Shown here: positions 1-11,756 of the stretch, piece after piece
Layout of the letters: the number at the start of each line of letters is the position of its first letter
Numbering within the stretch: the stretch's first letter is position 1
NCBI GenBank assembly: GCA_030248215.1
Contig: JASANG010001003.1
Location: 1 to 64,000, forward strand
Origin: Enoplolaimus lenunculus
Taxonomy: Eukaryota; Nematoda; Enoplea; Enoplida; Thoracostomopsidae
Reading direction: 5' to 3'
Length of the DNA stretch: 64,000 nucleotides
Position numbers and translations under genes: made by a program
Notes under the pieces: model-generated
Database searches by the model: none
Told to the model about the DNA's origin: nothing
Seen by the model: only the letters and a program-made list of their open reading frames with translations

Positions 1-1419
1 TGTTTGTGACCGTATGTAGCTAATATGAGATTAACTTATTTATTTTTTGTGTGTGAAAACTGAAATATTTGTTGCTTGATCAAGTTTTTGTTACATATTT
101 TTTGAATTTTCTTATAGAGGCATTGACGCCACTGGATTTCAACATTTAGCATCGAAAGCAGATCAAGAAGACGACCTGTATATGCTCGGATTGGCAGGTG
201 TTAATACAGATAAATGTGAGCCGTTTGTATTCGCATGTCCGCAGTGCAAAACAAGCAGCTTAGTGTATGAAGCCATTTCGGTGGTAAGTGAAATTATTTC
301 TGGTTGTATGCGGACTTTGATTAGTAAGAACAACAGTCGGTGATGACTGTTTCGACAAGCTTATGAAACCTGGTATACTTTTCATGCCATAAAATGTGCA
401 ACAGCATTTTTCTCGTTTGTCTACATAACAGCAGCATAATCCAGTCTGCATATCTCCTCGGTTCGGGAGATTAATAGACTAATGATTTACAATCTATGAC
501 GTTTTTATTCCTGTTTGCAAATAAATTAAAATATAGTAGATTTTTGTTTAACTTAAATTTTACTTAATTGCGTTATTATTGTTCCCGTTTCTAAATGACA
601 AGTGTAATATGATGTTGTGGAATTCCTGTCCAATGACGATTTATCGACGGATCGGTTTAGTGCGTCTCGGCCAACGTCCGCATTGCCCAGTTATACACGG
701 TTCTGGTTCCTTGAGTTTATTGTAATGGCGCAACTTTATTGTTTTTCCCTTGTTTCAGGATGGAAAGTGTCGCATTAATTTGACGTTTTGTCCAACGTTG
801 AACTGTAGTTTTGTTCCAACTGAGCATATTGAAGTACTCGAGAATCAACGTGAAGCCCAAATCAAACGAGCGATTAAAAAATATTACGAAGTAAGTTAAT
901 TTTGAAACGGTTTTTTTGTAATGAAACCACGGTATTTGGTTGCATAAAACGTTTAGCTTGTAAATGTCTAAGAGAAAACAGTATTATTTTCCGTAACATC
1001 TGCCTCAATTTTTATTTATTAGAATTTTTGTAAGTTAGTATCAACGACCTGATGAGTGATTCCCATTCTATGTTGTTGTGAAAAAAATGAAACGCTTTTA
1101 CAATATAATTCGAATAGTGCCAAAGAGATTTGACGCTCAAGGACGGCCATTGTGCCCTACATGTAAAAGTTGGGATAAAATTCAACATTTTTCTGAGGTT
1201 TGTAAAAGCTGCTGGTTCAGATTAGATTTAGAGTGTATATAGCATTAGTAAAATAAAGTGTAAAAAATATATTTTTTTGTTGTGTCACGTGTTTTTAGTT
1301 GTGGTTTAGTGTTTCAAGATTTTTTTGGTTTTTAGGATTTCGAAATTTTTTAATTACGCTGAGTTACATAGTTAGATCTAAACTATTTTTAATGTTTGTT
1401 TGTTTTTAGTATTCGTCGG
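1..1419 (+). pseudogene. Copy A: partial POLA1 C-terminal exons 32-35 (sense, rearranged)
   Basis: Plus-strand copy of the 3' exons of the DNA polymerase alpha gene found intact on the minus strand at 20140-40418. Exon 32 is at 120-283 and exon 33 at 759-890; both have the same lengths as the intact gene and usable splice sites. Exon 34 (about 1080-1198) has lost its acceptor and is shifted by indels at its start. Exon 35 stops after about 12 nt at 1419, where the sequence jumps to another part of the gene in opposite orientation. The copy runs off the left edge of the window, so more exons may lie outside. Exon 33 carries two changes giving Arg where the intact gene has Leu and Gln. It cannot encode a polymerase by itself. 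Confidence 0.85.
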
Positions 1420-2020
1420 ATGTACAGATAATAACTGTTTCAACATATTCAAAAAAAGTTTGAAAAGACGTAGTATAAAACCAAAATTTTCTTTATTTGA
1501 CTGCAAAATTAATTTTCCTTCTTCAAACCAATTAAAGATATCTTCGAATGGTTATCTGGTAGCATAAAAATCATCAACAACTGCCAACTGCATATCAATA
1601 AGGTAAATCGATAAATTTAATAGGCTACTGTTAAAAATAAATAATTTATTTTTTTAAAAGCAAATAATAAAATTATCAACTTTTCAACTGAAAGACGACT
1701 AGTTTTCGCTAACTTTTTGTCCGATAATAAAAACCTACCGATAGTAAATCCAGATTGCTGCGTCATTCAGATTCATGATATGCACGTTTGCGTTTGTAAA
1801 TTACAGAGGTGCCGTCCTAAAACCAGCAAATTTTTCCTACTAGAATAACCAGTCTAGTTTAAATACATACTTAAATACTGTCAAGTTTATAGAGGAATAT
1901 TTATGAAAATATTGAGAGATCCGAACCAAGGACGGTGCCAAAGATGAAAATTACCATTAGACTAACCTTCACCTTATAAGTATAACCAAACAAAGATACA
2001 CTACATGCATAATTTAAAAT
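1420..2020 (-). pseudogene. Displaced fragment of POLA1 introns 29-31 with exon 30 remnant
   Basis: This 600-bp block is a same-orientation copy of about 22320-22913, so it carries POLA1 sequence antisense to its neighbours on both sides. A recognisable exon 30 lies at about 1745-1822 with small indels that break its frame, and a few bases of exon 31 sit at the left edge. Its left junction shares TCGGATG with exon 35 and exon 31, a microhomology-like join. The right junction falls at an AG-like overlap before copy B starts. It is a product of rearrangement or mis-assembly, not a gene. Confidence 0.8.
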
Positions 2021-2116
2021 CACAAGATTAACTTATTTATTTTTTGTGTTTGAAACTGAAATATTTGTTGCTTAGATCAAATTTTTTTTACATATTTTTT
2101 GAATTTTCTTATATAG

Positions 2117-3825
2117 GCATCGACGACACTCGATTTCAACATTTAGCATCGAAAGCAGGATCAAAAAAACAACTTGTATATGCTCGGATTGGCAGGTGTT
2201 AATACAGATAAATGTGACCCGTTTGTATTCGCATGTCCGCAGTGCAAAACAAGCAGCTTAGTGTATGAAGCCATTTCGGTGGTAAGTGAAATTATTTCTG
2301 GTTGTATGCAGTTTTTGATTAGTAAGAACAACAGTCGGTGATGACTGTTTCGACAAGCTTATGAAACCTGGATACTTTTCATGCCATAAAATGTGCAACA
2401 GCATTTTTCTCGTCTGTCTACATAACAGTAGCATACCCAGTTGCATACTCTGGTTTAAGACATTAATAGACTAATGATTTACAATCAGTGACGTTTTTAT
2501 TCCTGTTCACAAATAAATTCAAATATAGTAGATTTTTGTTTAACTTAAATTTTACTTAATGGCGTTATTATTGTTCCCGTTTCTAAATGACAAGTGCAAT
2601 ATGATGTTGTGGAATTCCTGCCCATTGACGATTTATCGACGGATCGGTTCAGTGCGTCTCGGCCAACGTCCGCCTTGACCAGTTATACACGGTTCTGGTT
2701 CCTTGGGTTTATTTTAATGGCGCAACTTTAATGTTTTTCCCTTATTTCAGGATGGAAAGTGTCGCATTAATTTGACGTTTTGTCCAACGTTGAACTGTAG
2801 TTTTGTTCCAACTGAGCATATTGAAGTACTCGAGAATCAACTTGAAGCCCAAATCAAACAAGCGATTAAAAAATATTACGAAGTAAGTTAATTTTGAAAC
2901 GGTTTTTGTAATCAAACCACGGTATTTGGTTGAATAAAACGTTTAGCTTGTAAATGTCTAAGAGAAAACAGTATTATTTTCCGGAACATTGGCTCACTTT
3001 CTATTTATTAGAATTTTTGTAAGTTAGTATCAACGACCTGATGAGTTTTAGCATTGGATGTGTTGCGAAAACGAAACGTGTTCACAAAGAATTCGAATAG
3101 TGCCAAAGAGATTTGACGCTCAAGGACGGCCATTGTGCCCTACATGTAAAGTCGGAATTCTACATTCTGAGGTTTGTAAAAGCTGCTGGTTTAGATTAGA
3201 TTTAGAGTGTAGCTAGCATTAGTAAAATAAAGTGTAAAAAATTTATTTTTTTTGTTGTGTCACGTGTTTTTAGTTGTGGTTTAGTGTTTCAAGTATTTTT
3301 TGGTTTTTAGGATTTCGAAAATTTTTAATTACGCTGAGTTACATAGTTAGATCTAAACTATTTTTAATGTTTGTTTGTTTTTAGTATTCGTCGGATGATC
3401 TCATGGCGCAGTTGGTTCATTTCACTGAAATTTTTGATTTTGACAAATGTTTCCGAAAGCTGACCCTAGATAACAGAGGTAAACTAATGCTGGTTAAATT
3501 TCTGACTTAATTTCGTGTTTGTTTGCGTGTGTTTATCGTTTGTTTGTTTGTTTGTTTGTTTGTTTGTTTGTTTTATCGATTATTTGTTTGTTCGTGATTG
3601 AGGTAAAGTTTTGATAGCTTTTTGTATCGTTTCTTTGTTGATATTAATTCGCACTGATTTTCAGACGTTGTCATCGAAATGGCAGACAACTCAGTCAAAG
3701 CGTTCTATCGTTCGTTGTTGACGACAGCTCAAGAGTTTCTTCGACAAAATTCGTTTTCAGAAATTGATTTGGGAGTGGTATTTGGAAGTCTCCTTCGGGT
3801 GGATGGTTCGAAGCGAAGAACTTGA
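2117..3825 (+). pseudogene. Copy B: POLA1 exons 32-36 in left palindrome arm
   Basis: Plus-strand copy of the last five POLA1 exons: 2117-2281, 2751-2882, 3052-3171, 3385-3478 and 3665-3825 with the normal stop. Exons 33-36 have exactly the lengths and splice sites of the intact minus-strand gene. Exon 32 is 165 nt rather than 164, with an extra G and other changes, so its frame breaks. No upstream polymerase exons adjoin it: the sequence to the left is the displaced antisense block. The second zinc module (exon 34: Cys-Cys-x4-Cys and CPTC) is preserved. It could only be expressed if spliced to exons outside the window. Confidence 0.85.
3533..3576. repeat. TTTG microsatellite in POLA1 intron 35 copy
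   Basis: Eight uninterrupted TTTG units in the left arm; the mirror position at about 20396-20412 in the right arm has four. The length difference shows the arms are not one sequence read twice without error or change. Confidence 0.85.
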
Positions 3826-5162
3826 AGTAGATGTTTGTATGCTTTGATCTTTTATGCTCAATTTGATATTTTAGTTTTAATCATGATATTTTGTAATTTT
3901 TAGTGTCGTATTAGAATATGTTTTTGAACCAGGTTTGTCTTCTATGATCTTATTGCTCGAAAAGACAATGATTAGCTTTGGATTTTGAGATGACTACTAT
4001 AACAGCTATAATTCAATGTCAATGTATTGAATTTATTGCCCGTGTATGGATCAGTGGCGTTTCGTTTTTCCGGGGAAATGCAATAGATTGAGAATTACGT
4101 TTAGACTAAATTTTTGCTTACGCTTAGGAATATGCTTGTTTATACGTTCAGGCTTAGTTGGCTTAGGAATACGCTTCTGTTTAATTTGCCCTCGCTGGCA
4201 ATGGCTAAGCCTACGCCGAAGCGTAACTATGGCCTAAAGCCTTCCATTACAATTCCTATGGGAAAGAAAACTCTCCTGAAATTATCATAGGCCGAAATTT
4301 AAACAATATTCGTGTTGTGCCGGGCATTTTAAATGAATATGATTTTGAGTGCAATCGATCATTTTGTTGTTGTGAATAAACTTGGCTCACATTATCCTTG
4401 GTTCAATAGCGGGCTATAAAGCATTAAGTTATACATTGCAATAAACTAGCAAAAATGGCGTTATATTTGGTACAATTTTGACATAAAGATATATTGCACA
4501 TCTATAGAAAAGCTATACATCTGCTTCTATAAAACAAACTAAACCAAAAAGTAAACCCGGAGGATTTTGAGATACAAAATCAGGGTCTGGCAATAAATGA
4601 TTCCGGTGCGCACGAAGTTTCCAACCGCTAGTTCCGATAATTTATCACTTGTTTTTACCAACTGTATGTGTACATATATTTACGGAAGTAAAGTATGATT
4701 GTTATGAATTTCGTTAAATTCTAAACTCTCTAAATATTAAATTGATTAAATTTTGAAACTCAATGACTGAAATGGAACAGTATGATAAGCTGAGAGAACC
4801 GTACAGTATTTGAAATTTACAATAGAATCTCATTGAGACTCTTCCCTTTACACGAGGCCCCCTTAACGCAAATTACAACAAACAAAGCAATAATAAGAAT
4901 AAAAAACATTCAGGCAGTGCTCAATAAAAATATGAACATAAACAAATATTGCACACGCTTTTCAATATTCAGGCTCCACTTTACAACCCATATTGACCAT
5001 GGAATCCTAGTCGTGTAGAAGTGGTTGAGTACACCAAACCACTAGGTGTCCTCAGCTATAAAACCAGTCTTGCAGGCTCACCGCTCCAGGCATATACCCG
5101 CACCCTTAGCCAGTTAATGTTTATACCCGGTTATCCCTTCAACTTCATAGAATGATAAACTT
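3826..5162. other. Intergenic, left arm, between POLA1 copy B and peroxidase pseudogene
   Basis: Convergent intergenic spacer. It holds one TTAGGC-type foldback element (about 4037-4245), then AT-rich sequence without a coding signal that I can support. It mirrors 18809-20139. Confidence 0.7.
4037..4245. mobile_element. TTAGGC-type foldback MITE (left arm)
   Basis: Ends resemble the family inverted repeat (GGATCAGTGGCG, TTTCCGGGGAAATGCAATAG) and the interior is strings of CTTAGG-like hexamers. The mirror copy is at about 19720-19930. Confidence 0.6.
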
Positions 5163-5749
5163 TTAGCTTCTCCATGCATCAAGCTGTAGCTCAGGGATTT
5201 GACTGCAATCAACTCCGTTCTCCACTGACAAAAAGTCGCGATTGACAAATGAAAAGTTTTCAGCGTTCTCACAGATTACTCGCGCCAGTGATACTTGTTC
5301 GAGGGCGGCACGCTGAGCCGATGTGAAAACGCCAGGGTTTTGCCACCAGAACCTATAAAGATCATCAGTTATACATTTGTATAATGTTTGGTTAAAAATT
5401 TTTAAAGTTAGTTGTTTTATAGGTACTAATTTTATTCTAGGCGTCATAAATTGAGGGAAGCTACGGTCGTGCAATAGTTTTAATTACTCTCAAACATGAA
5501 TGAAGACGTGTGATCATTTGACGCGATTTCTGCCGTTTTTACGAAATTCTGTCCTATTATATGTTAGACACTTTGTGAAGACCTATGGCAGCCTCACTTT
5601 TTAGAATTTCTATATGCGGTCCCCCGTCAGAAACTGCCGCATCCACCCGACGCTGACTGCTTTAAATTCTGTCTTGAAAGTTAGGTGTGTCAATATGAAT
5701 TTAAGTTGTCAATATGAATTTAAGTTGAATAATTTGGTAAATATTAGAG

Positions 5750-6106
5750 TGCAACCGGAATTCCGGTTTCGGTGGTGAAATCGGGTATTTTTCACTATCC
5801 GGTTCCGGCAATAAATCCGGTATTTTTTCACCAGATTTTTCCAGTTACTTACTTTCTATATTGAAAATCGCATATAAACTATTCTAAACTTATTTTTCTA
5901 AAATTGTATTATAGTGTGACTGTCAAAATTTTCAGTTTGAGCCATACCCCAAAATTTATCATACGCTTCCACCTACTGCATTTGTATCAGGATTTTGGCA
6001 TTCTAACTGGTGTGTTTAATTTTCTGGTAATAAGTATTTTTTGTTCTCTGGTTCCGGCTCCCATTCCGGTATTTTTTCACTTTCCGGTTCCGGTTGCACC
6101 CTAGTG
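5750..6106. mobile_element. hAT-like MITE with GGTGCAACCGGAA ends (left arm)
   Basis: Inverted ends AGTGCAACCGGAATTCCGG and CCGGTTGCACCCTA enclose about 350 bp rich in CCGGT blocks, lying between peroxidase exons d and e. The mirror copy is at 17912-18280. Related to the element at 33775-34130, which has a clear 8-bp duplication. Confidence 0.65.
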
Positions 6107-6469
6107 TAAATACTTAAACAAGTTACCTGTCTCCGTCTCTGATTCTTGAAAATTGATCACCAAGTACGCATGACATCACTGGACCAATGAGACCACCAGG
6201 GATTGGGTCTTCGATAAGTGCAGCAGTGAACAGATCTACGCTGTCTATAAATACACACATACACAGGCACATTTACGTATTGCAATCCTAAAATTCGATG
6301 TTCAAACATACTGAAGTATGGCTGGAATGTTCCACATACGTACTTTGGACAGCGTTCCAGCTGTTGTAATGATTTTTTACATATGAACAAGAGATATATA
6401 TGCAAATTAGAACACATTCTTAACGCTTTCTCACATGAATATTTTCAATTTCATATGAGATGTAATTTC

Positions 6470-6540
6470 AAGGTAAGATTCGATCCCCAGTCTCACGGGT
6501 GGGAGGCGTTTACGATGACCACTGAGCTATAGGAGCTTGA
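6470..6540 (-). repeat. tRNA-like SINE head, family 2 (left arm)
   Basis: On the minus strand an A-box-like TAGCTCAGTGG and a B-box-like GGATCGAATC are spaced as in a tRNA. The mirror is at about 17479-17545 and a third copy at 55013-55082. It sits in the intron between peroxidase exons c and d. Confidence 0.65.
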
Positions 6541-7083
6541 CGCTCGAACCAGAGTAGGCTGTCACGTCTTGTGGAGATTTTGCACTGCGCATACATGTTA
6601 TAAATGTTAAACACTGCTCACAGTGTGTGTATTGCTCGTACATTATTGTATTTAGTTGCTCATAGTATACTCTATGAGTGAAAGGGTTAAAAAGTTGTGT
6701 GAGAAATATTTTACGGTTGCAAAATTGCAATCACACTGACTAGGTTTTATGTTTGTACCAAGTAAAAGATAATAAGAAAATCAACATAGAAATCGCTCAA
6801 ATGCTGTTAATTAACTGTGCAGCCTTGTGTGTCGATATTGTCTCATGCAAATTTTTTCATTTTGAAGGCGAGATTAACTATTAAGCAGTTTACATTTTTA
6901 AAAATTTTAATATCAACCAGCGCTGTTTGTTTCCGACAGTGGACGTCCGTCACCGTGATTACGGTATACGGATCATTGACGGACGATGACCCACGGCGAC
7001 GAACAGCGTCGGTTGACATTAAAATTATACAAAAAGTATAAATAGCCCCACCGTAAATTAATATCCCCCCCCCCCCGACTTCC

Positions 7084-7288
7084 GCACTACAAGAAATGGT
7101 GAGTCAAATTGACTCGCTATGAAATATGCTTTTCCGGACTACACAAACTGAGTCAAATTGCAACTTCGCCAGAGTCAAATTTCACTCGCTGAGTGACGTT
7201 AGCGGAGTCGAATTTTGACTCTCAGTTTGTGTAGTCCCGAAAAGCCTATTGCAAAAACAGTCAATTTGACTCACCAGTTTTTGCAGTT
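7084..7288. mobile_element. GAGTC-type palindromic MITE (left arm)
   Basis: Near-palindromic 200-bp element with arms GGTGAGTCAAATTGACTC and internal GAGTC/GACTC blocks, beginning about 20 bp from the donor of peroxidase exon c. Mirror of 16732-16935. Confidence 0.8.
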
Positions 7289-8702
7289 GCACATACAATT
7301 CTTACCTGGTCCACCTTGTGAGTACAAATTTTCAAGTGCCGTCAACGCTGCATCGTTGCTAATCTGTGCGCTAAAATCTGAAAATCGCACCCCGCGTGGC
7401 AGTCCACAAAATTGTCTGAACTCATTGTATCCACTGATCCCGTTGTCACGTGCTCGATTAATATTTAACGCAACTAAATCTTGATCGCCAAACAACTGTT
7501 CCGTAGCGCTTACGGTGACGCCTGATTGTGGCATTTTACTTCTCAAATTTGACATTCCTCTTAAAATTGCCGCTACGCCTCCCTCGAATAGCCGTGTAGG
7601 CTGTTCTAAACCTTCAACAAAATTCAATCCACCCTCAGGTAACGTATTCCCGCCGGCGTCCGTGCGTGGAAAAAATTCTTGTATCAGTCCGTGTCCAAAT
7701 CGAAATATGCCAGTGGTGAACTCGATAGACATACTCGGATCCACTGATGGATTGTAGCCTCTGTACGGACCAATCCGACTACTGTACTCAGCGCCTAAGA
7801 TTTTCGGTAGCCATTCGCTAAAGGTAATAATTTGATGTTGTGCACCGACAATTTTCCTCGTTTCGTGCAGGACTCTGTCTGCCGACCACGATGGATTGAG
7901 TTGACGCAGTCGCCGAGCGATTCGGTTATGCTCGCGGACCCAAAGGGTATGCACCGCCGCGAGTCCTACAAATACGTTGACCCGATCGTCTCCGGCTATA
8001 AAATCGTTATCCGGTTTTCGTGGCAGGAATTCGAATCCGTTGATGAGTTCAGTGCGTAGTAGCGGCGTTGATCCTTCGCGAAGACGACGCAAATCCGGTA
8101 CGGAACTTCCGTAAACAGTTGATGCATCGATGAATGCCGTATTTTCGTTGAGTTGTTGTCTGAAACAGTTTAAAAATTAAAGATTGTTTAATTGAAAAGG
8201 TTTCGTTCCTATGATCCCGACCATAATTATATTGAATCCGCGTTCAAATTTTAACAAAATGTTTTTCGTTTTTCACACAGAAACTTTATAAAAACGCAAT
8301 TTTAACCAGAGAAACTCATATTAACGCTGTTTTGTCACAAAACTAAAATGTGACCGTAAAACACATTTTAGCGTTTTAACTCATTTTCAAAAACCGACAA
8401 AACGCGTTTTTCGTTTTTCAAAATGATTTCAACCCTCATTGAACAATTTTCATCCCCGCTTAGAAAAAACCCTTGATTGCCCCTCCTAAAAATTATTTAG
8501 CGCCACCTGCCAAGGTGAGCTGGCTTCGGGCCTGCATTTACCATGAAAAACGTTTGGGATATTTGAAGTACATATACCAACCAGGACTGGCTCACCCAAA
8601 TGTTATATATAGTGTTGGTATTTGTTCAGGGTAAAGTGTATGTGAAAGCAAAAAGATTGCCATACTCGTGCACATATACCGGATTAAGAAGTTGTTGCAA
8701 TC

Positions 8703-9095
8703 GACCACATGGTGTAGTGATATCAGCTTTAACTCGAGTGCAATGCAAGACGGCCGAGGTTCGATTCCACAGGCGTGGTCAGTAACTTTGGACAAAACTT
8801 CGAACAGGGGTCGTGCAGGACCGTGCAGTTCCCACATATAGGAAGGAATACTAATTCGCGTCTGTGTTTCGTCCTTTTATGTCGCCTTACTTTTTTCATG
8901 CATATCTATATATTAAAGCTGGAATTCCACACATACGTATTTTGGGCAACTTTCCAGCGTTAATTTGTTTACAATATATTTTATTTCTTAAAACAACCGG
9001 TATAGGGAATTGGTGCAATGACCACATGGTGTAGCGGTAGCATGCTTGACTCGAGTGCAAGAGGGCCGAGGGGCGATTACCAACGTGGTTCTTTA
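8703..9095 (+). repeat. Dimeric tRNA-derived SINE, family 1 (left arm)
   Basis: Two tRNA-like heads at about 8703-8787 and 9020-9092, each with an acceptor-stem-like GACCACA...GTGGT pair, an A box (TGGTGTAGTGA or TGGTGTAGCGG) and a B box (GGTTCGATTCC in the first, decayed in the second). Each is followed by the same tail (CAAAACTTCGAACA). The mirror is at 14936-15326. Confidence 0.7.
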
Positions 9096-9349
9096 GGCAA
9101 AACTTCGAACAAGGATCGTACAAACCGTGTTGTTCCAACAGCATGCAGACTGTTGTGTATTCGTTAATTTTTCCGCATTGCGCAAACCAGGCTACTAGTT
9201 ATATTTAGGCTTGGGTTCTGTTTTAACGCCATAAATGTTTATATTTTCGATATTTGCGAAAATATACTAATTGTACCCGCGGCCGTTTCTGAATGTATTA
9301 CCCCGTTTTTCATGCTAGATTACAACGATGTCCCCCCGATAATGTGCTA

Positions 9350-9615
9350 AATTTAAACAAAACATAGCTTATTTCGTCTTATGCTTAAGGGTAGGCTTTT
9401 GATTAGGCTCAGTCTTTAGGTTAAGCCTTTGTGTTTAAGTTCAGTCTAAGCCGTTGTTAAGTCCTAAACCTGTTTTTGTCTTATGCTTAAGCATTGGTTT
9501 TGGATCAGGTTAAGGCTTACGTTAAGCCTTTGGGTTTAAGTTTAGCCTAAGCCGTTGCTAAGTCCTAAACTTTTAGCTTAAGTTTAGGATAATAACAAAC
9601 AGTGATGTGGGGAGA
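9350..9615. mobile_element. TTAGGC-type foldback element (left arm)
   Basis: Strings of TTAGGC-like and TTAAGCC-like hexamers between exons b and c of the peroxidase copy. Mirror of about 14400-14670. Confidence 0.55.
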
Positions 9616-10434
9616 GTTTTGCTTTCTGTCAAATTAGTGCGGGGGGTAGTAAAAGTAAGCGAGTAGGTACGAATGCCGTTAGGATGACCATCGTCTTATC
9701 AATACCTTGGGGTAGTTTCTCCAGACCCGCATACAGGTGCCGACCGTGGATTTTCAACAAAGCACCGTCTTTCAGTATCGGATCCTTCGCATCCGAACGT
9801 ATTAGCGCTTCGATCAAACGGCGGAACGTTAATATTCATACAAACTCGCGTGGATCCCGGCGCAGTACAGGAAGTACACTTTTCTTCTGGTAATTTGTCG
9901 TTTTAGTCAAATCGTGAGCGATATAGTGGCCCCTTACCGCATTACCATCCATTGTACCGGTCACGCTGGACAAGAGTTCGCGCTTATACGGATACCGAGA
10001 CGTCACGCGGTTCGGGCACTTCTGTCGTATTACCTGAAAATTTTCAACTCGATTTCAGCAGTTGTATGATTAAGTATCAGATTTGAACGGCATTTGGATT
10101 TGTAGGTAATTAGCGATGTTTTTAAACAAAACCAAAATCCAAAGTTTTTACGCCAAATGCGTTTCAATGAAGGCCTGTGCTTTGATGAGAGCCGTAACAA
10201 GAAATTGAGCGGATCTCGAAACTTCAAGTGAAGCTCGGCAAGTTTCCCCGAGCGTTTCAAGTTTTGTACTCTGGGGTCAGAACGGAATGCCCGCCTTTCC
10301 ATCCGGCGAGGATCTCAGGAACTCACGGCAACGAATTTTCGATAACGATTTTTGTTTGAAAACGTATTATCCTTTGGTGTTAACCTGAGCACATTGGGGT
10401 TCTAAAATTTAAAAGCTGTTTGTTAACTACACTA

Positions 10435-10650
10435 CAAAAAAACTGGGTGACCAAATTCCGACTCTCTCTGAATCAGGCTGTTCCGAAACTATACAAACTG
10501 AGCTCACATTTCAACTCCGCCAGAGTCAAACTTGAGACTCAGTGATTCCGAATTTGACTCTGTCGGAGTCAAAATTTCGACTCATTTTGTGTAGTCAGGA
10601 AAAGCCTATTTTCGTAGAGAATCAATTTGACTCGGACATTTTTTGCAGTG
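10435..10650. mobile_element. GAGTC-type palindromic MITE (left arm, intron a)
   Basis: Mirror of 13385-13600, with more mismatches than the right-arm copy. Inverted ends, internal GAGTC and GACTC blocks. Confidence 0.75.
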
Positions 10651-11389
10651 TACAGACTATATGCACTCAATTGCTTTAGCCTAAATTAGCACTTTTACAT
10701 TATTTCACTAATTATTACGGTTACAAGCTATCGAATCCTTGTATCAAACGGGTTTTTCGATGCTAGTCCGGTACTGGCTCTGGCACCCTAATTTTTAGAA
10801 ATTGCAGCCTTGTGTTAAGCAAACAACTATTTTTACCCGGTGCACTGAGTCCATTGTTGTATCTTGTACTGCATATTACTCATCGGAACAGTAAACGCAG
10901 CGCCGAGCAAACGGCCGATTGAACTCAATTTGCTAGTTTCCTGTCGAGTGTTCGATACATCAAATTGAAGCATTGATTTGCGCTCCTGCAGTCAACTGTG
11001 CGTTGAGTTGGAACACATTCGTTGTCTTCACTGCTCGCCATATTTCGTCTAGGCTTGCTGAGTCTCGTTCTTCTGTAAGTAACAATAGTAAACGAGGGTG
11101 AAATAATGCATTTTTCTGCGTAGTTTGGCCACTGTATAAAACTCAGGAGCGGAACGTTTTTCTGCGGGGACTGCAATAGAGTAAGCTTATTTCGTCAAGG
11201 CTTGTGAAGTCTGTTCTTCTGTAAGTAACATATAACTGTAAGGCGAAGTATTTATTTTTCTGGCGTACTTCTACCACTGTATATGCGGAATTCGCGTTAT
11301 AGTCTGTGGGACACGGTTTGTCCCATGTTGATTCGACGTCAACGTTAAATCGGCTCATATTGAGTCACAGATAATTGCTGTAATTCCAT

Positions 11390-11610
11390 AGTTGGTAAAT
11401 CAGCTTGGCGAGTTGGTTATTTCGTATTAGTATCAGTAACATTAACTTATTTTGAGTTGAGGTGATCTCGCAATTTGAGTCTACTTGGGTGAGTTGATTA
11501 ATTATGTCAGTATGATTGAATCACTCAACTTCTGAGTTCTGGTAATCCTACTCAGACTGAGTGATTCACTCATTCTGAGTTAAAATCACTCACTGAATTT
11601 ACAGTGTATG
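11390..11610. mobile_element. GAGTTGATT-type MITE (left arm)
   Basis: Short element of TGAGTTGATT and AACTCA blocks with ends related to CACTGTAAATTTCA. Mirror of about 12390-12650; other copies at 44990-45243 and 55405-55641. Confidence 0.65.
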
Positions 11611-11756
11611 ACATTAGCTTACAACCACCGCAGTCAATGTCGACATGTGTACAGGACGGTATGTCACTATACTGTGGGCTATTTATGCGAATATCATATG
11701 ATATTTCTGAATTTGACGAATATCATATGAGATTCACGGGACATCATTGGGTGCTG

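Larger units (their letters stand above)
5163..11041 (-). pseudogene. Animal haem peroxidase, left-arm copy, broken in first two exons
   Basis: Mirror copy of the intact gene at 13004-18808. Exons on the minus strand: a 10837-11041, b 9706-10033, c 7306-8159, d 6127-6244, e 5163-5352 ending in a stop. Exons c (854 nt), d (118) and e (190) have the same lengths as the right-arm copy, and the 273-residue open stretch of exon c translates identically. Exon a has indels near DCRSANQC and a stop soon after the YRTLD motif. Exon b is 328 nt instead of 334, with several indels, an early in-frame stop and loss of the segment that carries MQWGQ in the intact copy. As written it cannot make a peroxidase. 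Either it is a young pseudogene or the consensus is poor in this part of the arm. Confidence 0.85.

Noticed and set aside
6470-6540. Functional tRNA gene
   Set aside because: A and B boxes are present, but the acceptor stem does not close and the same unit with its tail is interspersed, as expected for a SINE.
7215-8059. Open frames on the plus strand opposite peroxidase exon c
   Set aside because: Antisense shadows of a conserved coding exon; the same shadows appear in the mirror arm.
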